A stretch of DNA of 64,000 nt from Bacillus sp. USDA818B3_A (GTDB taxonomy: Bacteria; Bacillota; Bacilli; Bacillales; Cytobacillaceae): assembly GCF_009928415.1 (NCBI RefSeq), contig NZ_JAABNN010000007.1, positions 62,001 to 126,000 on the forward strand, in the 5' to 3' direction. Each line of letters starts with the position of its first letter. Positions within the stretch are counted from its first letter, which is position 1. Below are positions 55,463 through 64,000 of this stretch, in pieces. The translations under genes and the position numbers were made by a program. Below the pieces are notes generated by a model. The model saw only the letters and a list, made by a program, of their open reading frames with translations, did not search any database and was not told the origin of the DNA.

Positions 55463-58216
55463 ATGACGCTGGAAGAACAGCTAAAAGAAAAGACGTATTA
55501 TAAAATGTTCATCAATGAGCATGAAAATATTCATCCGATTCGCGTTCTCGGCGAAGCGTTTCAGGAAGAGGCAAACAAGGATCTCCCAAACCTATCATCC
55601 ATACGCTTTTCTCAAGGGGAAGTTTATTTCCATCATAAAGATTATGAGGCGGCCATCTTTAAATGGGAAAACATCACCGATGAACTTGAGCCTTGGGCAA
55701 AGAAAAATACAGCCGATGCCTATTATGAACTAGGTCTGCTGTCAACAGCAGAGGATATTTATACCGCTATCTTAACTGATAACTCCACATTAAATACGGA
55801 AGTTGCTTTAAGATTATTCTCATTGTATATTGAGCGCGGTAAAAAGGATGCAGCCATTTCTACAATTAAAAAAACAATCGCGATTAATCCAGAATATCCG
55901 AATGTTACTCAAATCGCTCGCACCTTTTTTGAAGAGGAACAAGATTGGAATCATGCAGTTGAATTAGCTGTTTCTGAAGCTATAAGGTCTGAGGATTTAA
56001 ACTGGTTTGAGGTGCTGAACACGTATATAGACAAGGGAGTTACCAAGGGCCATTCACCAAGTTATTTTACCAATGCTTTAACCTTATTGTTTACCTTAGA
56101 CAAGAAAAGGTTTGAGCAGCTTGTTTCATCCTTGTGGAAAAGTTACGAACATGAGGAATCCTATTTTACTTGGATAAGAGAAATCAATCATCTCTTATTA
56201 CACCTAGAATTGGAGAGAGAAGACGATTGGCAGGAGCTTTCAAGGCTACATAAAAATGCCTATTTTAGTTTAATTGAAGGCAGATATTTTATTAAGATGC
56301 TGCAAGAATTTATCCCGGACTTGTTGACCAATTGGCTTTGCCTTGCGGATAACCGAAACGTCGTGTTGGCATCTGCTGCTGTACTTTCTTGGAACGAACT
56401 GTTTCCGGCAACCATGAGTCAATCCATCGTATCTGATGCGGAAAAGTTGATTAGTTTCACAGGGACTGACATGGACGAACTCGAGGAGAGCTTGGCATTA
56501 TTTGACACCATTATCGAATGGGCAGAAGATCATGATATGGGATCGAGCAACCGCTATAAATGGCTGGTAGAACAATTAGTGGATTTTGATAGACAGAACC
56601 TGCTAATTACTGGTTTAACTGGAAGTGGAAAATCTACTTTTGTCAACACGCTTCTTGGCGAAGAACTCCAGGACAGCCCAACTTCTTCAATCGTTATGTT
56701 TAAAGACGCGGAAGAAGAGGAAATTACTGAAATCAATGATCGAGAAATCACTAGTTTAGATGGGTTTTCTGAGTTTCAGGAGCGGATGGACCGACGCCGT
56801 CATGCGTTAGAAACCATTATTGAATACCGTTTGCCAAACGGGTTCCTGCAAAAAAATAAAGTGGCCTTTATTGACACTCCTGGGTTAAAGGGAAATCACA
56901 ATGACCGTTATGAAGTGTTGAAAAACCTTCAAGTTGCCGACGCTGTTCTTTTTGTGCTTGATGGGAATGCTCCGTTTACAGATAAAGAACGAGGAATTTT
57001 AGTACAACTTCAGGAGTTAGCACCTGATATGCCTGTACATTTTCTGTTGAGCAAAATGGATACAATTGCCGGTGAGCAGGAAGCGGTTAGAATATATCAG
57101 GAAACTAAATCCAGAATCCATGATCTATTACCGGATGCAAACGTATTTGCCTTCTCATCTCAATACGAGAGCGGTCAACAGTTGAAAGAGATAGAGGAGC
57201 TCATCCAATCCATAAAAATTAAGAGAAACCTAGAGGATAAACGGCTGGCTAAGTTGTTGTACTTTATTAGAACAACGATTGCAAGCCTTCTGCAAAAACG
57301 GATTGATGTGGAAAACCAATTGGTAGAATCGATCCGCTGGAATGAAGAAATGCATACGAAACTAAATGGTGCTGTAAATCAGCTAAAGGATACAGAAGTA
57401 CAAAAGACAAAAGCCATTCTTAAATCCTACCGAGCAATTAGGGGAACCATCCAAAAGGATATCAATGAAAAGGTTCCTGCCATGTTAAAAGAATGCTCCG
57501 CGCTTATCAATGAAAATAGTGATTTTAGTAAAATTCATCTTGAACTCAACGATGCAATGAATCGGAAATTACAAGATTACTTGGAACAAACGGTTTTGCC
57601 TAAGTTTTATAGTTCACTGCAGGAGTGGATAGGTTATAGCAAAGAAGAGTTTGACCAGGCACAGGAATTTTTAACTGAAATGGGTGACGGTTTTAACCAA
57701 ATGTATGGGGAAGAACATCTTGCACTTGTTTGTGATTTCAAGGTGCTCGATGATTGGCTTCGTGATATAGACCGGATGACGACTAGATTCCAGCTGGAAA
57801 ATGTCAATATTCTGCTTCGCCGGACTCCGTCGCAATTTTTATTAAAGAGCGCCGGAAAACTGTTTGGCGCCATATCACAAAATAAAGCAATGCTTTATAA
57901 CAAGTATAAAGCTTTTGTAGAGAATGAGGATTACGCTGAAACGATTGAAGAAGTTAGTAAGCAATTTTTCCAGCCGTTTGAGTTGTTTGAAAAATCTCTA
58001 GAGCGGGATGTAACCTTATTCTTCAAGAGTCCATTAAGGAATTTAACCACTGCAGTTGATGAGGCTAAGTCAGGAATTGAGTCAAATCAGGAACTGCTTA
58101 ACAAGATGAATACCAATCCGGAAATGTTCCGCGACCCATTAACATTATTCGGGGTAAGACTCCGTCAATTTGAATGGATGACCGTAGCAGGAAAAGGGAT
58201 GGAAACTGTCTATTAA
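55463..58216 (+). CDS. Dynamin-family GTPase with N-terminal TPR-like region
   Basis: 917 residues. Residues about 40-170 are helical repeats of TPR type (AIFKWENITDELEPWAKKNT, AISTIKKTIAINPEYPNV). The GTPase has P-loop GLTGSGKST near 383, switch DTPG near 469 and LSKMD (G4) near 529. After it comes a long helical stalk with predicted coiled coil to about 720 and a C-terminal helical part. Dynamin-like proteins remodel membranes, and related large GTPases respond to stress or phage. Start ATG 55463 with GGAGGGG upstream. Single-gene transcript. Confidence 0.8.
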   Translation: MTLEEQLKEKTYYKMFINEHENIHPIRVLGEAFQEEANKDLPNLSSIRFSQGEVYFHHKDYEAAIFKWENITDELEPWAKKNTADAYYELGLLSTAEDIYTAILTDNSTLNTEVALRLFSLYIERGKKDAAISTIKKTIAINPEYPNVTQIARTFFEEEQDWNHAVELAVSEAIRSEDLNWFEVLNTYIDKGVTKGHSPSYFTNALTLLFTLDKKRFEQLVSSLWKSYEHEESYFTWIREINHLLLHLELEREDDWQELSRLHKNAYFSLIEGRYFIKMLQEFIPDLLTNWLCLADNRNVVLASAAVLSWNELFPATMSQSIVSDAEKLISFTGTDMDELEESLALFDTIIEWAEDHDMGSSNRYKWLVEQLVDFDRQNLLITGLTGSGKSTFVNTLLGEELQDSPTSSIVMFKDAEEEEITEINDREITSLDGFSEFQERMDRRRHALETIIEYRLPNGFLQKNKVAFIDTPGLKGNHNDRYEVLKNLQVADAVLFVLDGNAPFTDKERGILVQLQELAPDMPVHFLLSKMDTIAGEQEAVRIYQETKSRIHDLLPDANVFAFSSQYESGQQLKEIEELIQSIKIKRNLEDKRLAKLLYFIRTTIASLLQKRIDVENQLVESIRWNEEMHTKLNGAVNQLKDTEVQKTKAILKSYRAIRGTIQKDINEKVPAMLKECSALINENSDFSKIHLELNDAMNRKLQDYLEQTVLPKFYSSLQEWIGYSKEEFDQAQEFLTEMGDGFNQMYGEEHLALVCDFKVLDDWLRDIDRMTTRFQLENVNILLRRTPSQFLLKSAGKLFGAISQNKAMLYNKYKAFVENEDYAETIEEVSKQFFQPFELFEKSLERDVTLFFKSPLRNLTTAVDEAKSGIESNQELLNKMNTNPEMFRDPLTLFGVRLRQFEWMTVAGKGMETVY

Positions 58217-58222
58217 ATAGGT

Positions 58223-58265
58223 ACAAAAAAACATTCCGGTCTTTTGAACCGGAATGTTTTTTTGT
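58223..58265. terminator. Bidirectional terminator
   Basis: ACAAAAAAACATTCCGGT pairs with ACCGGAATGTTTTTTTGT around an 8-nt loop, between convergent genes. Confidence 0.93.
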
Positions 58266-58272
58266 TAAGATA

Positions 58273-59700
58273 TTACTTCTTCTCAGATAGCCATTTGGCG
58301 ATTTTCTCTGAATCTTCTTCAGAAAGCAGATTACTTGGCATCATACCTTTGCCGTCTTTCACAATCTTAAGAATGTCTTCCTCACTGTATTTACTGCCAA
58401 CAGCTGAAATATCTGGACCCGCTCCACCTTTTAGGTCACTGCCATGGCAGCTCATACATGTATTGTTGAAAATCTCTTCTGCCGCTGATATGGTATCATG
58501 ATTTCCATGTGATGAATCTTCTGTTGCTGAACTTTCTGGTGTGAACACGCTGTAAGGAACAAATTGAATTTCATGTGGAACACCATCGGCCACAATTTCT
58601 GTAATTAATTTGCCTGTTTCTGCATCCCAGACCTGAACGCCGCTAACAGCTGCGCCGCCAAGTGTATATGGATAACGCTCATCCATACCATGGTTTAGCG
58701 TCCAAAGCTCTTTCCCATCAGGAGTTACTCCCACATGCGCAGGAACGGTTGTACCTGTTGAACTCCATTCGATTTTATGAGTTTTTACATTAATTTTATA
58801 AATTTGATTTCCGCCTGTTGTTACGTAACCATATTTGCTGTCCGGGCTAAAAGCGATATGAATAGGGCCCTCCTTAAATTTAATTTCGCCGGTAACTTCA
58901 AGAGTCTTCGGATCAATAACGGCTACTTTTTTAGCGCCCATTACTGCAGCCCAAACATATTTGCCATCTGGAGTCAGGTTGGTTCCATGCACCATGCCGC
59001 CAACCGGAATGTTTTTCACAATTTCATTTGTCTTCATATCTATTGCTTCAATCTTGTTTTCGCTCTCGATACTTAGAAACATATATTGGGTATCAATTGC
59101 TTTGCCATCCCAATACATGGTAGGGCTCAAGTAGCAGGTACCTTTTCCTGTTTGCAGGTCTTTGATTTTCTTTCTAGCAGCTATATCAATGATCGAAAGA
59201 GTCCCATCATGCTGGTTTGCGACATATAGATACTTGTCATCAGGCGAAAGGGCAATATGGTGTGCACCTTTTCCTGCAGGAAGTCTCCATTTCTCTCTCA
59301 TTGTAATCGGGTCAAGGGCAATTACATAAGATGGTTCATCGTAATTATACCAATCACCAGTGAAGAGAGTTTTAAAATCTTTGGTAAAAGCAATTGCATG
59401 GGTGTCATTTAAATTTGGATAATAATCTTTATTGGTTCTTTCGTTAAAGGGGCCGCCTGCATCAATAGTTGAAACAAGTTTATGGAATTTACCATCAATA
59501 ACCCATAATTTGTTTGCTGTTCCGGCACCAACAAAGGCAATGGTTTCACTGCCTAGCTGTCCTCCAGCGAGTTTTTCGTCAAAACTTGCTGCAGTCTCTA
59601 TTTTTTCAGCCTTTGTATTTTCCTTTTCTTTGGCGGCGTTTGAAGCGCATCCACTCGTAATTAAGGCCGTCAAGAGAAAAGCTGTCCATAACTTCTTCAT
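58273..59700 (-). CDS. Beta-propeller / cytochrome c lipoprotein
   Basis: 475 residues. Lipoprotein signal with lipobox Ile-Thr-Ser-Gly-Cys (Cys18). Residues about 50-380 are YVTN/NirS-like beta-propeller repeats (SPDDKYLYVANQHDGTLSII, TPDGKYVWAAVMGAKKVAVI). The C-terminal 65 residues are a class I cytochrome c with CMSCH (415-419) and a likely Met axial ligand in KGMMPSN near 453. It would be anchored outside the membrane, carry one haem and accept or donate electrons. Substrate unknown; it lacks the d1 haem domain features I would need to call it nitrite reductase. Confidence 0.85.
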   Translation of the reverse strand: MKKLWTAFLLTALITSGCASNAAKEKENTKAEKIETAASFDEKLAGGQLGSETIAFVGAGTANKLWVIDGKFHKLVSTIDAGGPFNERTNKDYYPNLNDTHAIAFTKDFKTLFTGDWYNYDEPSYVIALDPITMREKWRLPAGKGAHHIALSPDDKYLYVANQHDGTLSIIDIAARKKIKDLQTGKGTCYLSPTMYWDGKAIDTQYMFLSIESENKIEAIDMKTNEIVKNIPVGGMVHGTNLTPDGKYVWAAVMGAKKVAVIDPKTLEVTGEIKFKEGPIHIAFSPDSKYGYVTTGGNQIYKINVKTHKIEWSSTGTTVPAHVGVTPDGKELWTLNHGMDERYPYTLGGAAVSGVQVWDAETGKLITEIVADGVPHEIQFVPYSVFTPESSATEDSSHGNHDTISAAEEIFNNTCMSCHGSDLKGGAGPDISAVGSKYSEEDILKIVKDGKGMMPSNLLSEEDSEKIAKWLSEKK

Positions 59701-59721
59701 ACGTCTTCCTCCTAGTATAGG

Positions 59722-59750
59722 GTTAAGTTAAATATAATAAATAACTTAAC
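59722..59750. promoter_or_regulatory. Inverted repeat before the beta-propeller cytochrome gene
   Basis: GTTAAGTTA (59722-59730) and TAACTTAAC (59742-59750) are perfect complements around an AT-rich centre, 22-50 bp upstream of the start codon. Could be an operator; may be chance in AT-rich DNA. Confidence 0.35.
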
Positions 59751-59866
59751 TATAAGGAGAAAACCGGTGTGAAGAATTAATGAACGTGGAATATAGTTTC
59801 AAAGTTTTGACACAAGTTCATTGGGTCTAATCTGCAAATTCTTGCTAGTTGAAGAGGAGCCATCCA

Positions 59867-60829
59867 TTAATATCCTTTTTCATAATTAACTAGATTAATG
59901 TCCGGTGTCTTTCCTGCTGTATATGTCTTTAAATTAGGGATTAGGATGTTTTCAATCACCCGTTTATTATATTGCTCGGTTGCTCCTGAGGTGTGCGGGG
60001 TAATAATGACATTTTCCATTTCCCACAGGGGACTCTCGCTGCTGAGCGGTTCTATTTCGAAGACGTCCAGACCTGCACCGGCAATTGTGCCTTCTTGCAG
60101 AGCTTTAATAAGTTCTTCTTCCACAACCACTTCTCCCCGGCCAATATTAATAAAAAAGGCGGTTGTCTTCATTAATTTAAATTGTTCTTTACCAAATAAG
60201 TGGTGCGTATCTTTTGTATGCGGCAGTGTTACCACGACATAATCACATTTAGGGAGGACCTGGTCTAACTGATCTGGGGTATACATCTCGTCGACAAATT
60301 CAGTAGTTCTTCCAGAGTGTCTGACCCCAAGAACCGTCATACCAAATGCCTTGGCAATCTTAGCTGTTTCTTTACCGATTTCTCCAACGCCAATCACTCC
60401 GATGGTCTTTTCGTGGATCTCTAGGCTGAGGTGGGCATGGTCCCATGTCTTTGTTTGTTGATTTTTTACATAGGTATGAATTTTTCTTGTTAGTCCCAGC
60501 ATTAATGCGAAAATAGTTTCAGAGATCGGGTAGGCATGTACTCCATTGGCGCTTGTTAAAATCGTCCCTTTAGCTTGTAATCGCTCCAGCGGGAGTGAAT
60601 CTACTCCGGCACTCCAGGTTTGCAGCCATTTAAGGCTGGACTCATCACCAAGGCAATAATCTTCTAGAAGTGATTTCCACCCGGCGACGATTTCAGCATC
60701 TTTAGCGTGCTTCTGCCAGACGGCCTGATCTTTGCTGGCGATGACATCCCACTCAGGGACAATATTTTTAATTTTTTCTATGTATTCTTGCTTAAGGTTT
60801 TGTGTAATAACTATTTTTCGATTGCTCAT
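59867..60829 (-). CDS. D-2-hydroxyacid dehydrogenase
   Basis: 320 residues, NAD-binding 2-hydroxyacid dehydrogenase. Rossmann motif GVIGVGEIGKETAK near residue 143, INIGRGEVVVEEEL near 223 (substrate Arg), and FEIEPLSSESPLWEMENVIITPHTSG near 262 with catalytic Glu and His. Reduces a 2-keto acid or oxidises a D-2-hydroxy acid; the substrate cannot be told. ATG with GGGAGAG upstream. Stand-alone gene. Confidence 0.92.
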   Translation of the reverse strand: MSNRKIVITQNLKQEYIEKIKNIVPEWDVIASKDQAVWQKHAKDAEIVAGWKSLLEDYCLGDESSLKWLQTWSAGVDSLPLERLQAKGTILTSANGVHAYPISETIFALMLGLTRKIHTYVKNQQTKTWDHAHLSLEIHEKTIGVIGVGEIGKETAKIAKAFGMTVLGVRHSGRTTEFVDEMYTPDQLDQVLPKCDYVVVTLPHTKDTHHLFGKEQFKLMKTTAFFINIGRGEVVVEEELIKALQEGTIAGAGLDVFEIEPLSSESPLWEMENVIITPHTSGATEQYNKRVIENILIPNLKTYTAGKTPDINLVNYEKGY

Positions 60830-61074
60830 ATAACTCTCCCGCCTTTTAGTTGATATAAAGTAATCATAACGTATCTAGGTGTTCAAATGAATAAAGTTAT
60901 ATAAAAACCGTTAAAGTATTCTGAATTATTGGTTTCTTTGATAAAATGAATGTATAAAATCTGTAATAAAATTCCACTAGTAAATCTTGAATTCACAGAT
61001 AAATAATTTGGAGAAGGTTGGAAGTCATTTACCAATAATTCTTGTTAAAATTTTAGGATCTGGGGGAATTGCTG

Positions 61075-62229
61075 ATGCGTGAAGTTGTCATTGTAGAAGG
61101 CGTTCGTACACCTGTAGGAAGGAAAAATGGGGTGTTAAAGGATATCAGGCCGGATGATTTGGCAGGGCTGACCCTAAAAGAGCTCGTTAACAGGGCGGGT
61201 ATCAACCCAGCTATAATTGATGATGTCATTTTGGGATGTGTGACACAATCAGGAGAACAGGCTGGCGATATAGCGCGGGTAGCTGCATTAATCGCTGGAT
61301 TTCCAATCGAGGTACCAGGAACAACCATCGACCGGCAATGTGGTTCCAGTCAGCAAGCTGTTCATTTTGCGTCCCAAGCAATCCTTTCCGGCGACATGGA
61401 TGTGGTGATTGCCGGGGGAGTTGAAAGCATGTCACGCGTGCCAATGGGGTCTAACTACAAAGGCGCTGAAGAGCCATTTAGTGCGGCTTTACGGTCAAAG
61501 TATGAAATGATTCATCAGGGACTTTCTGCAGAGCGGATTGCTGAAAAATATGGATTTACCCGCACTGAGCTTGACCAATTTTCTTTAGAGAGCCATCAAA
61601 AAGCTCTAAAAGCGCAGGGAGAAGGATATTTTGCAAGAGAGATTTTTTCGATTGAAGTCACCCTGCCAGACGGATCAAAAGCAGTGATGAATGATGATTC
61701 TGGCCCTAGAAAAGGATCAACTCTCCAAACATTGGCCGGTCTCCGTCCTTCTTTTAAGGAGGATGGCGTCATTCATGCCGGGAATTCCAGCCAGATAAGT
61801 GACGGCGCTGCGGCCGTTTTACTGATGGCTCGGGAAAAAGCGGAGGAGCTTGGTTTGAAACCGCGCTTTCGAGTCCATACACGTGTAGTCGTCGGGTCGG
61901 ATCCAACCTTGATGCTTACAGGACCAATTCCTGCAACTGCAAAGGCCTTAGAAAAATCTGGTCTCTCCATCGAAGATATTGATGTATTCGAGGTTAATGA
62001 GGCTTTTGCTTCGGTAACACTAGCGTGGCTGAAGGAAACAGGAGCGGATCCAGCCAAGCTAAATCCGAATGGCGGTGCGATTGCGCTAGGCCATCCACTA
62101 GGAGCGAGCGGAGCGAGATTAATGGTGACGATGATGCACGAGCTTGAGCGGACAGGCGGAAGATACGGACTGCAAACTATGTGTGAAGGACATGGAATGG
62201 CCAATGCGACCATCATTGAACGACTCTAA
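61075..62229 (+). CDS. Acetyl-CoA acetyltransferase / thiolase family protein
   Basis: 384 residues. Active-site Cys in DRQCGSSQQAVHFA (near residue 86), the GGVESMSRVPMG loop near 115, EVNEAFAS near 306, GGAIALGHPLGASGAR near 337 with catalytic His, and MCEGHGMANAT near 367 with the second Cys. All thiolase residues present. Acts in fatty acid degradation or acetoacetyl-CoA formation. ATG 61075 with GGGGGA 7 nt upstream, preferred over TTG 61069. No partner beta-oxidation genes are in view. Confidence 0.93.
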   Translation: MREVVIVEGVRTPVGRKNGVLKDIRPDDLAGLTLKELVNRAGINPAIIDDVILGCVTQSGEQAGDIARVAALIAGFPIEVPGTTIDRQCGSSQQAVHFASQAILSGDMDVVIAGGVESMSRVPMGSNYKGAEEPFSAALRSKYEMIHQGLSAERIAEKYGFTRTELDQFSLESHQKALKAQGEGYFAREIFSIEVTLPDGSKAVMNDDSGPRKGSTLQTLAGLRPSFKEDGVIHAGNSSQISDGAAAVLLMAREKAEELGLKPRFRVHTRVVVGSDPTLMLTGPIPATAKALEKSGLSIEDIDVFEVNEAFASVTLAWLKETGADPAKLNPNGGAIALGHPLGASGARLMVTMMHELERTGGRYGLQTMCEGHGMANATIIERL

Positions 62230-62288
62230 CAGAATTAGGATCAGAAAATAAATTCTAAGTATCTTAATAATTAATCTAGTTAGCGGGG

Positions 62289-62322
62289 AAAAAAGTTCGG
62301 AACAACCAAACCGAACTTTTTT
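62289..62322 (+). terminator. Terminator after the thiolase gene
   Basis: AAAAAAGTTCGG pairs with CCGAACTTTTTT around a 10-nt loop. Confidence 0.9.
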
Positions 62323-62763
62323 CTAATAATCAATCTTATGTAACACCACTTTAAATAGGTGTATGATTTTACAGTGAATACATATTTAGATATACTATAT
62401 ATAGTACCCTCTAATAAAATCCGCTATAAGTATGCATCTGTAAAGCACGTCAACACAACAAAATAGACAATGAACACAAACAACAATATCCCACAAAAGC
62501 TTGAAAAGAACTATACATAAACCTTCCTTTGTTAGGTCAGCAGAGGAAGATAGTTCAAATCTGCTTAGTTTTGATGAGGAATAATAACTAAGTGATAATA
62601 ATTTTAGTTAAGGTATTTTATTAACGCGATTCTTTAAGGGTTAGTTACTATTACTTCAGAAAAAAAATACTCCATTTAATTGGTTTTGCATGTTCTAATA
62701 TGTTCTCCAATCGAAGTAAAAGCCCTCTGCGAATAATTCAAAGATGGGAGTTTTAAATTTATT
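62323..62763. other. Intergenic region before the BCCT gene
   Basis: About 440 bp without a credible gene. Holds a 12-bp palindrome ACTATATATAGT (about 62393-62404) and AT-rich DNA. No convincing promoter could be fixed by eye. Confidence 0.3.
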
Positions 62764-64000
62764 ATGAGAAAGAATTCAGGTGTTTTTTACGTTTCTTTAG
62801 CTATACTACTACTTCTTGTTCTTGTAGGAATTGTTATACCTACAAAACTTGAAAGTGTGACTAGTAGTTTGCAAGCTTATATTACAGATACATTTGGCTG
62901 GTACTACTTAATTGTTGTGACGATGTTTGTTGGTGTTTGTTTGTATTTATTAGTAAGCCCGATTGGTCGAATAAAACTTGGGAAACAGGAGGACAAGCCT
63001 GAGTTTTCACGACCAACCTGGCTTGCGATGCTCTTTAGTGCGGGAATGGGAATCGGACTGGTGTTCTATGGTACGGCTGAACCAATAAGCCACTATGTAA
63101 TCAGTTCGCCAACAGGTGAAACGGGTACGGATCAAGGGATAAAGGATGCAATGAGATTTACCTTCTTTCATTGGGGCATTCACGCATGGGCAATCTATGG
63201 AATCGTAGCTCTATGTTTAGCATACTTTACCTTTAGAAAAGGTGAGAGGGGATTAATTAGTGCGACATTAAAGCCGATAATTGGAAAAAAGGCAAATGGG
63301 CTTGTTGGGAAAGCCATTGATGTAATTGCTGTTATTGCAACTGTTATTGGTGTCGCGACTACACTAGGATTTGGTGCGGTACAAATTAATGGGGGATTAT
63401 CATATTTATTTGATATACCTTCCAATATTATCAGTCAATTCCTTATTATACTTGTTGTTACGGTCTTATTTATGATTTCAGCATTATCAGGATTAGGAAA
63501 AGGGATCAAAATCCTTAGCAATGCTAACATGATTCTTGCTTTTGTACTTTTTCTATTAATGTTCCTATTTGGTCCAACACTGTTTACGTTAAATTTATTT
63601 ACAGATACACTGGGAACTTATCTACAAAACCTAGTTAGAATGAGTTTCCGCATTGCTCCACTTAGTGAAGCAAATCGTAGCTGGATCAATGGATGGACCA
63701 TATTTTATTGGGCATGGTGGATTGCCTGGTCTCCATTTGTAGGAATTTTTATTGCCCGAGTATCAAAAGGCCGAACCATCCGCGAATTTGTGACATATGT
63801 TTTACTCGCTCCTTCCCTCATCGGATTTATCTGGTTCTCCGTTTTTGGAGGCTCCGCCATGTGGCTTGAACACGAAGGGATTGCCACTATTTCGAAGTTA
63901 GCGACCGAAGAATCACTTTTTGGTGTGTTTGAAAATTATCCAATGAGTACGTTTGTTTCGATTCTAGCAATCATTCTTATTGGTACTTTCTTTATTACAT
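62764..64000 (+). CDS. BCCT family betaine/choline/carnitine transporter (cut by window end)
   Basis: At least 412 codons, still open at the right edge. BCCT hallmarks: MLFSAGMGIGLVFYGTAEPI near residue 92 (substrate-path Gly-rich helix), FFHWGIHAWAIYG near 136, and the family signature WTIFYWAWWIAWSPFVGIFIARVSKGRT near 312. Resembles OpuD-type glycine betaine uptake for osmoprotection, though the exact compound is not provable. ATG with GGGAG 13 nt upstream, rather long spacing; no better start is in frame. Confidence 0.93.
   Translation, partial: MRKNSGVFYVSLAILLLLVLVGIVIPTKLESVTSSLQAYITDTFGWYYLIVVTMFVGVCLYLLVSPIGRIKLGKQEDKPEFSRPTWLAMLFSAGMGIGLVFYGTAEPISHYVISSPTGETGTDQGIKDAMRFTFFHWGIHAWAIYGIVALCLAYFTFRKGERGLISATLKPIIGKKANGLVGKAIDVIAVIATVIGVATTLGFGAVQINGGLSYLFDIPSNIISQFLIILVVTVLFMISALSGLGKGIKILSNANMILAFVLFLLMFLFGPTLFTLNLFTDTLGTYLQNLVRMSFRIAPLSEANRSWINGWTIFYWAWWIAWSPFVGIFIARVSKGRTIREFVTYVLLAPSLIGFIWFSVFGGSAMWLEHEGIATISKLATEESLFGVFENYPMSTFVSILAIILIGTFFIT

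Noticed and set aside
62340-62356. TnrA box upstream of the BCCT gene
   Set aside because: TGTAACACCACTTTAAA has one mismatch, but it lies 400 bp from the gene with no -10 at the right distance.

Overview
The window reads as chromosome of a low-GC, spore-forming Bacillaceae bacterium (Bacillus/Neobacillus-like). Evidence: TnrA-type nitrogen regulation, a T-box-controlled ilv-leu operon in the Bacillus gene order, strong AGGAGG ribosome sites, GTG/TTG starts, rho-independent terminators after most operons, and small Bacillus-type proteins. No rRNA, tRNA, insertion sequence, CRISPR array or complete prophage was seen.

Region 1 (1-13100) is a carbohydrate island. It holds the start of a sensor kinase gene, an LplABC/YtcP-type sugar ABC transporter, three Gfo/Idh/MocA oxidoreductases, two sugar isomerase/epimerase-like TIM-barrel proteins, a ThuA-domain protein, an AraC regulator and a GH13 alpha-glucosidase. 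The mix of dehydrogenases, epimerases and ThuA suggests catabolism of a glycoside through 3-keto intermediates. Two promoter regions in it share a direct-repeat operator at identical distance from the -10 box, which I infer is the AraC site. Region 2 (13100-17010) has DoxX, MATE, a small unknown protein and a BASS transporter.

Region 3 (17020-26900) is purine catabolism: adenine deaminase and guanine deaminase on the minus strand, divergent from a xanthine dehydrogenase operon (XdhC chaperone, FAD, Mo and 2Fe-2S subunits), allantoinase and an M19 dipeptidase. The intergenic region contains three perfect TnrA boxes. Region 4 (26900-36110) is mixed: HTH and DUF488 proteins, a hemolysin III homologue, a DUF1836 protein, an orphan tailspike-like beta-helix protein, a membrane protein, and a hexuronate-type module (MFS transporter, UxuA-like dehydratase, LysR regulator). 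Two kinds of repeats sit here: a 52-bp hairpin array and a GC-rich 136-bp element.

Region 5 (36108-46590) is branched-chain amino acid synthesis, ilvD then T-box, ilvB-ilvH-ilvC-leuA-leuB-leuC-leuD, all on the minus strand. A copy of the GC-rich element lies between leuA and leuB. Region 6 (46990-50630) is nitrogen related: ammonium transporter with a GlnD-like nucleotidyltransferase and a DEDDh exonuclease downstream, and tnrA beside it, with TnrA boxes in both promoter regions. Region 7 (50700-64000) has small proteins, a polar amino acid ABC transporter, a TPR-dynamin GTPase, a beta-propeller/cytochrome c lipoprotein, a D-2-hydroxyacid dehydrogenase, a thiolase and a BCCT transporter cut by the window end.
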